In this document: one piece after another, positions 1 through 7,684 of the stretch
How the letters are laid out: each line of letters opens with the position of its first letter
Position numbering within the stretch: position 1 is the first letter of the stretch
Source of the DNA: Oscillospiraceae bacterium
GTDB taxonomy: Bacteria; Bacillota; Clostridia; Oscillospirales; Oscillospiraceae
Assembly (NCBI GenBank): GCA_910575695.1
Contig: CAJTGJ010000008.1
Coordinates: 60,216-124,215, forward strand
DNA: 64,000 bases
Direction of reading: 5' to 3'
Program-made: the position numbers and the translations under genes
The notes under the pieces: generated by a model
Databases searched by the model: none
The model's input: the letters and a program-made list of their open reading frames with translations, nothing else
What the model was told of the DNA's origin: nothing

Positions 1-315
1 TCCGTCACCTCCAGCGAGATGATCGAGGCCTTTGAGGAGCCCTGCTCCCGGATTCTGGAAGCCGTGCACGGCGTACTGGAGCGCACGCCCCCCGAGCTGG
101 TGGCCGATATCTCCAGCAACGGCATTATTATGACCGGCGGCGGTTCGCTGGTGTGGGGCTTTGACAAGCTGATCGAATCCCACACCGGGATTGAGACCTA
201 TGTGGCGGACGACGCCATCTCCTGCGTGGCAAACGGCACCGGGCGCAGCCTGGACTGGGTGAATGATATGCAGGATGGCACTATGAACATCGGCAGAAGG
301 AATCAGATGAATTGA
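1..315 (+). CDS. mreB: MreB/Mbl-type cell-shape actin homologue, C-terminal part
   Basis: The reading frame is open from base 1, so the gene begins outside the window; 104 residues are visible. Bacterial actin homologues of the MreB/Mbl family polymerise on the inner face of the membrane and guide cell-wall synthesis. The visible part has the typical end of the fold: helix LERTPPELVADI, then GIIMTGGGSLVWGFDKLI (the second phosphate/adenosine loop) and the closing helix with CVANGTGRSL. A perfect 12-bp hairpin lies about 100 bases downstream. Whether it is MreB, Mbl or MreBH cannot be decided from the tail alone. Confidence 0.85.
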   Translation, partial: SVTSSEMIEAFEEPCSRILEAVHGVLERTPPELVADISSNGIIMTGGGSLVWGFDKLIESHTGIETYVADDAISCVANGTGRSLDWVNDMQDGTMNIGRRNQMN

Positions 316-420
316 TAGAATACATGGTGCGCCTGGAGCAGGGGCCATAGGCCCTTGGCGGTTTTTGCGCCGTCGGACGGTCCGGGCCCCGCCGGGGACA
401 GGCGCTGTGTGAAAGGTTGA

Positions 421-450
421 AGCCACAGTGATGGGAATCACTGTGGCTTT
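421..450 (+). terminator. Intrinsic terminator after mreB-type gene
   Basis: Perfect 12-bp stem (421-432 with 437-448), loop GGGA, followed by only a short TTT run. It sits between the mreB-type gene and the next gene, so it probably ends the upstream transcript. Confidence 0.6.
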
Positions 451-479
451 CGTCCGTTCTCATTGGAGGGGGCAGGGAT

Positions 480-1466
480 ATGACGCTGCTTGTGACCGGC
501 GGGGCCGGATTTATCGGCTCAAACTTCATCTTTTATATCCTGGAACGGCGCCCGGAATACCGGGTCGTCTGCCTGGATAAGCTGACCTACGCGGGCCGCA
601 GGGATACCTTGGCGGCGGTGATGGAGCGGCCCGGTTTCCGCTTCGTGCAGGCGGATATCTGCGACCGGGGGGCGGTAAACCGGCTGTTTGAGGAGGAGCG
701 TCCTGACGCCGTGGTGAATTTTGCGGCGGAAAGCCATGTGGACCGCTCCATTGACGCCCCGGAGGTGTTCCTGCAAACGAATGTCCTGGGGACGGCGGTG
801 CTGATGGACGCCTGCCGGACGCATGGGCTGGCCCGCTTCCACCAGGTCTCCACCGACGAGGTCTACGGCGACCTGCCTCTTGACAGGCCCGATCTGCTCT
901 TTACGGAGGCAAGCCCCCTCCGCGCCAGCTCGCCGTACAGCGCCTCCAAGGCCTCTGGGGACTTGCTGGCGCTGGCCTACCACCGTACCTACGGCCTGCC
1001 GGTGACCATTTCCCGGTGCTCCAATAACTACGGCCCGTATCAGTTCGCGGAAAAGCTGATCCCGCTGATGATCTCCCGCGCCCTGGAGGACCGGCCTCTG
1101 CCGGTCTATGGGCAGGGGCTGAACGTGCGGGACTGGCTGTATGTGGAGGACCACTGCCGGGCCATCGACCTGATCCTGCGCCGGGGGAAACCGGGCGGGG
1201 TCTACAACGTGGGCGGCCGCTGTGAAATGCGGAACATCGATATCGTGAAGCTGATCTGCCGGGAGCTGGGCAAGCCGGACAGCCTGATTGCCTATGTGGA
1301 GGACCGCAAGGGCCATGACCTGCGCTATGCCATTGACCCGTCCAGGATTCAGAACGAGTTGGGTTGGACGCCGGAGACGGGTTTCCAGGACGGAATCAGG
1401 AGGACCATCCGCTGGTACGCGGAGCGCCGGGATTGGCGGGAAGGGGATTTCCCATGGGAAGAATAA
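480..1466 (+). CDS. rfbB: dTDP-glucose 4,6-dehydratase
   Basis: 328 residues. It converts dTDP-glucose to dTDP-4-keto-6-deoxyglucose, the second step of dTDP-rhamnose and other deoxysugar synthesis in the cytoplasm. The sequence shows the extended SDR signature: the NAD-binding TGGAGFIGS loop at the N-terminus, VNFAAESHVDRS, the STDEVYG motif carrying the catalytic Asp/Glu, the YSASK active-site Tyr/Lys pair and NNYGPYQFAEKLIPL. The ATG at 480 follows a GGAGGGGGCAG ribosome site. The rfbA, rfbC and rfbD partners are not next to it, so the pathway must be completed elsewhere. Length is normal for the family, perhaps slightly short at the C-terminus. Confidence 0.92.
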   Translation: MTLLVTGGAGFIGSNFIFYILERRPEYRVVCLDKLTYAGRRDTLAAVMERPGFRFVQADICDRGAVNRLFEEERPDAVVNFAAESHVDRSIDAPEVFLQTNVLGTAVLMDACRTHGLARFHQVSTDEVYGDLPLDRPDLLFTEASPLRASSPYSASKASGDLLALAYHRTYGLPVTISRCSNNYGPYQFAEKLIPLMISRALEDRPLPVYGQGLNVRDWLYVEDHCRAIDLILRRGKPGGVYNVGGRCEMRNIDIVKLICRELGKPDSLIAYVEDRKGHDLRYAIDPSRIQNELGWTPETGFQDGIRRTIRWYAERRDWREGDFPWEE

Positions 1467-1541
1467 GCCGTGGGCCGTGCCCAGATGTATTTCAGGTCCG
1501 GCGGAAAGCCCGGATCAATTTTTTCAAAGGAGAGCATAAAA

Positions 1542-1961
1542 ATGCGCGTGATGGCCATTGACTACGGCGACGCCCGCACGGGAGTCGCCATATCCGACCC
1601 GGCGGGACTGCTGGCGGGATATACCACGGTGATCCAGAGCCGCCGCCCTGAGCTGGCGGCGGAGGAAATCGCCAAGCTGGCGGCGGAGCGCCAGGTGGAC
1701 GAGCTGGTGATGGGCTTTCCCCGGAACATGGACGGCACCGAAGGGCCCCGGGCGGAGCTGTACCGGGATTTTGCCGCCTTGCTGGAGGAAAAGGCCGGGA
1801 GGACCGTCCGCCTGTGGGACGAGCGGCGCACCACCATTGAGGCGCATCAGATCCTCCACGCCGCCGGGAAACGGGAGAAAGCCCACAAAAAGAACGTGGA
1901 TGCCGTGGCGGCAAGCCTCATTTTGGAGGGTTACCTCACCTGGAAGGGTCGAAGCCCCTGA
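1542..1961 (+). CDS. ruvX: RuvX/YqgF Holliday-junction resolvase-like nuclease
   Basis: 139 residues of the YqgF/RuvX family, an RNase H-fold protein implicated in pre-16S rRNA maturation and proposed as a Holliday-junction resolvase. Motifs: MAIDYGDARTGVAISD at the start (first catalytic Asp), the VMGFPRNMDGTEGP strand-turn and LWDERRTT. The start is set at the ATG at 1542, ten bases after AAAGGAG; an upstream in-frame ATG at 1470 would add 24 residues unlike the family. The gene begins 75 bases after rfbB and may share its transcript. Confidence 0.9.
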   Translation: MRVMAIDYGDARTGVAISDPAGLLAGYTTVIQSRRPELAAEEIAKLAAERQVDELVMGFPRNMDGTEGPRAELYRDFAALLEEKAGRTVRLWDERRTTIEAHQILHAAGKREKAHKKNVDAVAASLILEGYLTWKGRSP

Positions 1962-1994
1962 CCCCTCTGGGCGGGGGGACGCCGCTCCGCAGGG

Positions 1995-2057
1995 GGTTAC
2001 TTTTGTCACGCGACAAAAGTAACCAAAAACGCGCCCAAGGGGCTGCGGCCCCTTGGG
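1995..2057. repeat. Double palindrome, probable dispersed intergenic repeat element
   Basis: Two adjacent hairpins with no coding sequence. The first is a perfect 13-bp inverted repeat, 1995-2007 with 2012-2024 (arm GGTTACTTTTGTC, loop ACGC). The second is a 10-bp stem, 2034-2043 with 2048-2057 (arm CCCAAGGGGC). Two unrelated palindromes back to back, without a T-run, look more like a REP-type element than a terminator. From 2058 to about 2210 nothing else is recognised. Confidence 0.5.
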
Positions 2058-2211
2058 TATCCCCGGGGGTGTTCATCGTTCCTGCTTTTGTCGGTGACCG
2101 GCTTCTGCGTAACGAATGGTCTCCAGCGTTGTGCTTCGGCCTTCGGCGGCCTCCATTTATGGGTATCCTTGACAGTCTGCGCTGTTCTGCCGCGCCTGGA
2201 TTGGCAAGAAT

Positions 2212-2451
2212 TTATTCATGCCTGCCTGTTTTGCCGGGACATCGGGGATGGGGGGTAATTTGGTCGGTGAGCCCCAGCAAGTAGTCTGTGCTGGTATCCA
2301 GGGCCAGCGCAAGCTGGATGCATTGTCCCGTAGACATAGGCCGCAGACCGCGTTCAAGTTCGGAATATGTACTCTGGTCAATGCCGGTGAGCAGCTGCAT
2401 TTTTTCCTGTGTATAACCGCGTTTTATCCGAAGCCTTTTTAATCTTGACAT
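2212..2451 (-). CDS. Small XRE-family helix-turn-helix regulator
   Basis: 79 residues consisting of one HTH_3/Cro-C1 domain: LKRLRIKRGYTQEKMQLLTGI is helix 1 and the turn, DQSTYSELERGLRPMSTGQC the recognition helix, and ALALDTSTDYLLGL the closing helix. It probably acts as a dimeric DNA-binding repressor. The start at 2451 gives the normal domain boundary; an ATG nine codons upstream (2478) is also possible. The ribosome site is weak. The region in front is clearly AT-richer than the neighbours, so the gene may be an acquired or remnant phage-type regulator. The target is unknown. Confidence 0.75.
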   Translation of the reverse strand: MSRLKRLRIKRGYTQEKMQLLTGIDQSTYSELERGLRPMSTGQCIQLALALDTSTDYLLGLTDQITPHPRCPGKTGRHE

Positions 2452-2533
2452 ATTTATCACCCACAGAAAATATATCAAATCGAGCGGTCAAAATTAGGGT
2501 GGAATTGTCCTAAAAGGTTTGTATGCAGAAGCA

Positions 2534-2566
2534 AAACACCGGCGGGGCATTGCCCCGCCGGTGTTT
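2534..2566 (-). terminator. Strong bidirectional terminator hairpin
   Basis: Perfect 12-bp GC-rich stem, 2537-2548 with 2552-2563 (arm CACCGGCGGGGC), loop ATT, extended by A-T pairs. Reading on the minus strand it ends in GTGTTTT, so it may end ackA transcription; the plus-strand tail is GTGTTTCTT. Confidence 0.65.
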
Positions 2567-2610
2567 CTTGCCGGCAAAAACAGAGAGCCAGCTTAAAGTT
2601 TCTTTTTTCG

Positions 2611-2642
2611 CTTCCTTTTTTCTTTTCAAAGAAAAAAGGAAG
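2611..2642. terminator. A/T-rich palindrome downstream of ackA
   Basis: Near-perfect 14-15 bp inverted repeat, CTTCCTTTTTTCTTT at 2611-2625 and its complement at 2628-2642, immediately after the ackA stop. It could stop transcripts in either direction. Similar pyrimidine/purine palindromes may be dispersed repeats in this lineage. Confidence 0.45.
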
Positions 2643-2653
2643 TCGCCGAAGGC

Positions 2654-3847
2654 TTACGCCAGCGCCGCCGTATCCAGCGCGATCATCAGTTCCTCGTTGG
2701 TGGGGATGAGCAGTACCTTTACCTTGGAGTCGATGGCGGAGATGATGGCCTCCTTGCCCCGGACGTTGTTGGCGTCGGCGTCCATCTTCACGCCCATGAA
2801 CTCCAGCCCGGAGGCGATGGCCATGCGGCAGGGGCCGTCGTTCTCGCCCACGCCGGCGGTGAAGATGATGGCGTCCGCCCCGCCCATGGCGGCGGCGTAG
2901 GAGCCGATGTACTTCTTCACACTGTAGGCGAACATATCCAGGGCCAGCGCCGCCCGGGAATTGCCGTTGTCAGCGGCGGCGCCCAGGTCGCGGAAATCCG
3001 ACGACACGCCGGACACGCCCTGTACGCCGGACTTCTTGTTCAGCACGTTGAGCATCTCCTTGATGTCCATGCCGTACTTGTTCATCAGGAACTCCAAAAT
3101 GCCCGCGTCCAGGTCGCCGGAACGGGTGCCCATGGGCAGGCCCGCCAGAGGGGTGAAGCCCATGGAGGTGTCCACGCTCTTGCCATGGTTCACGGCGGCG
3201 ATGGAGGAGCCGTTGCCCAGGTGGCAGGAGATGAGCTTCAGGGACTCGATGGGCTTGCCCAGCATATCCGCCGCCCGCTGGGTGACATATTTGTGGCTGG
3301 TGCCGTGGAAGCCATAGCGGCGGACCTTGTCCTGCTGGTAATACTCATAGGGCAGGGCATAGGTGTAGGCCACGGGGGGCATGGTCTGGTGGAAGGCGGT
3401 GTCGAACACGGCCACCTGGGGCACGTCGGGACCCATGACGGCGGTGCAGGCCTTGATGCCGGTGATGTTGGCGGGGTTGTGGAGGGGGGCCAGGGGGATG
3501 CATTCCTCCAGCGCGGCCATCACCTTGCCGTCGATCTTCACGGAGGAGGCGAAGGTCTCGCCGCCGTGGACCACCCGGTGGCCCACCGCCTCGATCTCCT
3601 TCATGGAGCCCACCACGCCGTTGGCCGGGTCCACCAGGGCGTCCAGCACGGCCTGGATGGCTTCGGCGTGGGTGGGCATGGCCACGTCCCTGGCGTCGAT
3701 GGTCTCCTTGCCGGGGGCCTTGTAGGTGAATTTGCCGTCAATGCCGATGCGCTCGCACAGGCCCTTGGCCAGTACGTCCTGGCTGTCGGTGTCCAGCAGC
3801 TGGTATTTCAGGGACGAGCTGCCGGCGTTGATTACAAGAACTTTCAT
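2654..3847 (-). CDS. ackA: Acetate kinase
   Basis: 397 residues, full length. It catalyses acetyl phosphate + ADP to acetate + ATP, the substrate-level phosphorylation step of acetate fermentation. Seen: the N-terminal [13 protein letters not shown] loop, [65 protein letters not shown]. The start is the ATG at 3847; an upstream GTG at 3859 abuts the AAAGGAG site and is unlikely. The leader contains a GGGGCC/GGCCCC hairpin (3870-3888). No pta gene is adjacent. It is divergent from tmcAL, whose product consumes acetate. Confidence 0.97.
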   Translation of the reverse strand: MKVLVINAGSSSLKYQLLDTDSQDVLAKGLCERIGIDGKFTYKAPGKETIDARDVAMPTHAEAIQAVLDALVDPANGVVGSMKEIEAVGHRVVHGGETFASSVKIDGKVMAALEECIPLAPLHNPANITGIKACTAVMGPDVPQVAVFDTAFHQTMPPVAYTYALPYEYYQQDKVRRYGFHGTSHKYVTQRAADMLGKPIESLKLISCHLGNGSSIAAVNHGKSVDTSMGFTPLAGLPMGTRSGDLDAGILEFLMNKYGMDIKEMLNVLNKKSGVQGVSGVSSDFRDLGAAADNGNSRAALALDMFAYSVKKYIGSYAAAMGGADAIIFTAGVGENDGPCRMAIASGLEFMGVKMDADANNVRGKEAIISAIDSKVKVLLIPTNEELMIALDTAALA

Positions 3848-4099
3848 GTTGTTCCGCACTCCTTTATGCGGGGCCTTTCAAGGGCCCCTTTAAAATTCTT
3901 CCGTTTTTACCATTTCATGATACGGTTTGCCTTTACTTCGACCCGGCTTTGGTATTATAATGGTGGTCAGCCAAAGCGGGAGCCAGCGGCGGGGCCGTCT
4001 GGCGGCAGACACATTATACTACGGAAATAGCCGTACCGCAAGTATTTTTCCCATTTTTCACAAAAAGAAGCGCATCGGCCGGACAGAGGAGGGCGGACT

Positions 4100-5227
4100 G
4101 TGGACGTGGTTGGAATTGTGGCGGAATATAACCCTTTTCACGCCGGACACGCCTATCACATTGCCGGGACCCGGCGGCGGCTGGGGGAGTGCGCCGTGGC
4201 GGCGGTGATGAGCGGCAATTTTGTCCAGCGGGGGGAATGCGCCATCCTGGACAAGTGGACAAGGGCCCGCGCCGCGCTGGAGGGCGGCGCGGACCTGGTG
4301 CTGGAACTGCCCACGGTGTGGGCGGCGTCGTCGGCGGAATGCTTTGCCCGGGGGGCGGTGGATCTCCTGGCCGCAGCTGGGGTGGCGACCCACCTCTCCT
4401 TCGGCAGCGAGTGCGGCGATGTGGACAAGCTCCAGCGGGTGGCGGCCTGCCTGGACAGCGAGGCTTACCGGGCGGGTCTGCGCCGCTTTTTGGATGAGGG
4501 GATGCCCTTTGCCGCCTGCCGCCAGTCGGTGGTGCGGGGCCTGCTGGGGGAGGAGCTGGCAGAGCTGCTCTCCCAGCCCAACAACAATTTGGGCGTTGAG
4601 TATATCCGGGCGCTGAACGCCGCAGGAAGCGGCATCCAGCCTATCACAGTCCCCCGCATTGGGGCGGGGCATGACGGCGGGGACCACCCGGCTTACCCTT
4701 CCGCCTCCGCTGTGCGGGAAAAAATGCTGTCAGGGGCGCTGGAGGCCGCAAACCCGGCCAGTTTGGCATACTGTGGGCGGGCGGTGCTGGCCCGCCTGCG
4801 GGGCATGACCGTCAGAGACTGGACCGCCCTGCCCGACTCCGGCGGGGGGGAGGGCCTGCCCCAGCGCCTGGTCCGGGCGGCGGCAGAGGCGGTGAGCCTG
4901 GATCAGTTCTACGCGCTGGCCAAGACCAGGCGGTATGCCCATGCCCGCATCCGGCGGCTGGCGCTGTGGGCCTTCCTGGGGCTGACCGAGGCGGACCGGC
5001 CCGGTTCCCCGCCCTGCCTCCGGGTGCTGGGGGCCAACGAACGGGGCCGCGCCCTCCTGCGGGAGATGAAGGCCAGGGCCCGCCTGCCCGTCGTCACCAA
5101 GCCCGCCCACGGAAAAGGCATCCCCCTGCTGGAGCTGGAGGCCCGGTGCACCGACCTGTACCAGCTCTGCCGGGAAGCCCCCGGCCCCTGCGGGCTGGAG
5201 TGGACGATGAACCCGGTGATGCTTTAA
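4100..5227 (+). CDS. tmcAL: tRNA(Met) cytidine acetate ligase
   Basis: 375 residues of the YlbM/TmcAL family, which uses ATP and acetate to make N4-acetylcytidine at the wobble position of elongator tRNA-Met. Seen: a nucleotidyltransferase-type start, VGIVAEYNPFHAGHAYHI with the HxGH ATP motif, VMSGNFVQRGECAILDKWTRA, ELPTVWAASSAECFARGAV, and a helical C-terminal half. The GTG at 4100 follows GAGGAGGG. A usable -10 (TATAAT at 3956-3961) with a poor -35 lies upstream. It stands divergent to ackA. Confidence 0.93.
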   Translation: MDVVGIVAEYNPFHAGHAYHIAGTRRRLGECAVAAVMSGNFVQRGECAILDKWTRARAALEGGADLVLELPTVWAASSAECFARGAVDLLAAAGVATHLSFGSECGDVDKLQRVAACLDSEAYRAGLRRFLDEGMPFAACRQSVVRGLLGEELAELLSQPNNNLGVEYIRALNAAGSGIQPITVPRIGAGHDGGDHPAYPSASAVREKMLSGALEAANPASLAYCGRAVLARLRGMTVRDWTALPDSGGGEGLPQRLVRAAAEAVSLDQFYALAKTRRYAHARIRRLALWAFLGLTEADRPGSPPCLRVLGANERGRALLREMKARARLPVVTKPAHGKGIPLLELEARCTDLYQLCREAPGPCGLEWTMNPVML

Positions 5228-5237
5228 GGGGAATATA

Positions 5238-5459
5238 ATGCGGGATTTCAGTGAAGTGCTCCGCGAACTGCGGGCAGAAAAGAAGGTATCCCAAAAGGCG
5301 CTGGGGGAAGTCCTGGGCGTCAGCGACCGCAATATCCGTTTTTACGAGACCGGCGAACACCGCCCCTATTTTGAGGGCCTGTTAATTCCGGCCGATTATT
5401 TCCAGGTGTCTCTGGACTACCTGGTGGGCCGAAGTGAGGAAAGGAAGTCACAGCCATGA
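5238..5459 (+). CDS. XRE-family regulator translationally coupled to pepT
   Basis: 73 residues, one Cro/C1-type helix-turn-helix: LRELRAEKKVSQKALGEVLG, then VSDRNIRFYETGEHRPYFEG, then a PADYFQVSLDYLVGRSE tail typical of small Firmicutes regulators. It starts 10 bases after tmcAL and its stop overlaps the pepT start (ATGA), so the three genes probably form one transcript. Coupling suggests co-production with the peptidase but says nothing firm about the target. Confidence 0.85.
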   Translation: MRDFSEVLRELRAEKKVSQKALGEVLGVSDRNIRFYETGEHRPYFEGLLIPADYFQVSLDYLVGRSEERKSQP

Positions 5460-6673
5460 GAGCCTATGAACGCCTGCTGAAGTACGTGAAGATCAACACC
5501 GAGTCCTCCCCGGAAACGGGGGCCGCCCCCTCCACCCCCGGCCAGTGGGACCTGGCCCGTCTGCTGGTGGACGAGCTGAAGGAGCTGGGGCTGGAAAACC
5601 CGTCTGTCAACGAGCACTGCATCGTCACCGCCTGGCTCCCCGCCGCCCCGGGGCTGGAGCACGTGCCCGCCCTGGGCTTCCTGGCCCACATGGACACCGC
5701 CCCCGCCTTTTCCGGGAAGGACGTCAGCCCCATCCTCCACGAGAACTACGACGGCGGCGACATCGTCCTGCCCAAGGAGGGCCGGGTCATCCGCGCCGCT
5801 GATTTCCCCTGGCTGGCCCGGATGAAGGGAAAGACCCTCATCACCGCCGACGGCTCCACCCTGCTGGGGGCGGACGACAAGGCGGGCGTGGCGGAGATCA
5901 TGACCCTGTGTGAGCGGCTGATTGCCGAAAACCGCCCCCACGGGCGGCTGTGCATCGCCTTCACCCCCGACGAGGAGATCGGCGAGGGGCCCGACCACTT
6001 CGACGTCCCCGCCTTCGGGGCGAAATACGCCTACACCGTGGACGGCTCCGCCCCCGGCGTCATCGCCTATGAGAACTTCAACGCCGCGTCCGCGATTGTG
6101 GACATCACCGGCGTGTCCGTCCACCCCGGCGAGGCCAAGGGCATCATGGAAAACGCCCTGCTCATCGCCCAGGAGTTCAATGCCCTCCTGCCTCCCGACG
6201 CCGTCCCCGCCAGGACCCAGGGGTATCAGGGGTTCTTCCACCTGGACGCGCTGAACGGCACCGCCGCCTCCGCCCGGATGGAGTATATCATCCGGGACCA
6301 TGACAAAGGGGAGTTCACCGTCAAACAGGGGCTGATGAAGATGGCCGCCGCCCAGGTCCAGGATGCCCACCCCGCCGCCAAAATCGAGCTGACCCTGACG
6401 GACACCTATTACAACATGAGGGAACAGCTGGAGGACTGTATGCATCTGGTGGACAACGCCAACCGGGCGGCGGAGCTGGCGGGGCTTACCCCGTCCTCCG
6501 AGGCCATCCGGGGGGGCACCGACGGGGCGCGGCTGTCCTTCATGGGCCTGCCCTGCCCCAACCTGGGCACCGGCGGCTACAACTTCCACGGCCCGCTGGA
6601 GCTGTGCTGTGTGGAGGAGATGGACGCGGCGGTGGAGATCCTGCTCCACATTACGGCGCTGTATGCCCAATGA
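5456..6673 (+). CDS. pepT: Peptidase T (aminotripeptidase)
   Basis: 405 residues of the M20B zinc peptidase family, which releases the N-terminal residue of tripeptides in the cytoplasm. Metal and catalytic motifs are all visible: FLAHMDTAP (first metal His/Asp), LLGADDKAGVAEI (bridging Asp), FTPDEEIGEGPDHFD (catalytic and metal Glu), VDGSAPGVIAYENFNAA, HPGEAKG, and GGTDGARLSFMGLPCPNLGTGGYNFHG near the end. Length is normal. The ATG overlaps the stop of the preceding regulator by four bases. Confidence 0.96.
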   Translation: MRAYERLLKYVKINTESSPETGAAPSTPGQWDLARLLVDELKELGLENPSVNEHCIVTAWLPAAPGLEHVPALGFLAHMDTAPAFSGKDVSPILHENYDGGDIVLPKEGRVIRAADFPWLARMKGKTLITADGSTLLGADDKAGVAEIMTLCERLIAENRPHGRLCIAFTPDEEIGEGPDHFDVPAFGAKYAYTVDGSAPGVIAYENFNAASAIVDITGVSVHPGEAKGIMENALLIAQEFNALLPPDAVPARTQGYQGFFHLDALNGTAASARMEYIIRDHDKGEFTVKQGLMKMAAAQVQDAHPAAKIELTLTDTYYNMREQLEDCMHLVDNANRAAELAGLTPSSEAIRGGTDGARLSFMGLPCPNLGTGGYNFHGPLELCCVEEMDAAVEILLHITALYAQ

Positions 6674-6756
6674 TTCACAGTTTATTGATTATTTTTCCGC
6701 TGGGTAGGGCTATAATATCCAAAACCAGCCAATTGGCCTGTTAAGGAGGTATTTCC

Positions 6757-7608
6757 TTGATCTATCGAAATGATTCTTATGGCCCCATCGACAGGTTCTG
6801 CGGCAGGCACCCCGGCTTCGGCCTGTCCAACCTGATGCTGTATGTCGCCATCGGGCAGGCGGCAGTGGGCCTGCTCGACCTGTTCAGCCAGAGCCTGTTC
6901 ACCCGCCTGTTCATGTTCAGCGGCCCCGCCGTCCTCCACGGGGAGGTCTGGCGGCTGGCCACCTTCGTGTTTGTGCCCAAGATCACCAACCCCTTCTATC
7001 TGCTGCTGAGCTGCTATGTGATTTTCTGGACGGGGCAGATGCTGGAGCGGGAGTGGGGCGCCGCCAGATTCAACCTGTTCTACCTGTCGGGCGTGGTGCT
7101 GTCCGACCTGCTGGGGCTGCTGATCGACTATGCCGACATCTATTACATCAACCTGTCCATCTTCCTGGTGATCGCCACCCTGTACAGTGAGATGCAGGTG
7201 TTGTTCATGTTCGTCATCCCCATCAAGATGAAGTGGCTGGCCCTCATCGACGTGGTGCTGATTCTGGTGGACGTGGTGCAGTCCGCCCAGGCGCGGCTGT
7301 GGTTTGCCGCCCTGGCCCCTCTGGCCAGCTTTATCAACTATTTCATTTTCACCTGGCCCTTCTGGTCCATGAAGCTGGGCATTGTCAGGCGGCAGGCGGA
7401 TCCCCAGGTCATCAACTTCAAGCGGGCCAAGCGGCAGGCGGAGAAAAAGGCCCGGGAGACGGGGGGCTATCTCCACAAGTGCGCGGTGTGCGGCCTGACG
7501 GACCAGGACGCCCCCGATATGGAGTTCCGCTACTGCTCCAAGTGCGACGGGTACTACTGCTACTGCGCCAACCACATCAACAACCACATTCACATCCATC
7601 AGGATTGA
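6757..7608 (+). CDS. Rhomboid-like membrane protein with C-terminal zinc ribbon
   Basis: 283 residues. The N-terminal two thirds hold about six membrane helices with the rhomboid-type opening LMLYVAIGQAAVGLL and VLHGEVWRLATFVFVP. At the place where active rhomboid proteases carry the GxSG serine motif this protein has YLSGVVLSDLLGLL, so the catalytic Ser is not evident and it may be a pseudoprotease. The last 45 residues form a cysteine-rich ribbon (CAVCGLTD, then YCSKCDGYYCYCANH) rich in His. Translation starts at TTG 6757, six bases after AAGGAGGT. A TATAAT lies at 6711-6716 with no good -35. Function unknown. Confidence 0.8.
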   Translation: MIYRNDSYGPIDRFCGRHPGFGLSNLMLYVAIGQAAVGLLDLFSQSLFTRLFMFSGPAVLHGEVWRLATFVFVPKITNPFYLLLSCYVIFWTGQMLEREWGAARFNLFYLSGVVLSDLLGLLIDYADIYYINLSIFLVIATLYSEMQVLFMFVIPIKMKWLALIDVVLILVDVVQSAQARLWFAALAPLASFINYFIFTWPFWSMKLGIVRRQADPQVINFKRAKRQAEKKARETGGYLHKCAVCGLTDQDAPDMEFRYCSKCDGYYCYCANHINNHIHIHQD

Positions 7609-7613
7609 GAAAA

Positions 7614-7640
7614 GGCCCCCGCCGCTGGCGGGGGCCTTTT
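7614..7640 (+). terminator. Intrinsic terminator of the rhomboid-like gene
   Basis: Perfect 10-bp GC stem, 7614-7623 with 7627-7636, loop GCT, then TTTT. It lies between convergent genes; the minus-strand side also carries four T, so it may serve both. Confidence 0.8.
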
Positions 7641-7684
7641 CCGCGTTTTCCGTTGTTCCAGAGCCTCCGCCAGCGGCAGGGTCC

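Noticed and set aside
519..1316. Long minus-strand frame inside rfbB
   Set aside because: Antisense shadow of a high-GC gene; Pro/Gly/Arg/His-rich, no ribosome site, no domain.
3185..4030. 281-codon plus frame opposite ackA
   Set aside because: His/Gly/Val-rich shadow of ackA on the opposite strand; no start signal.
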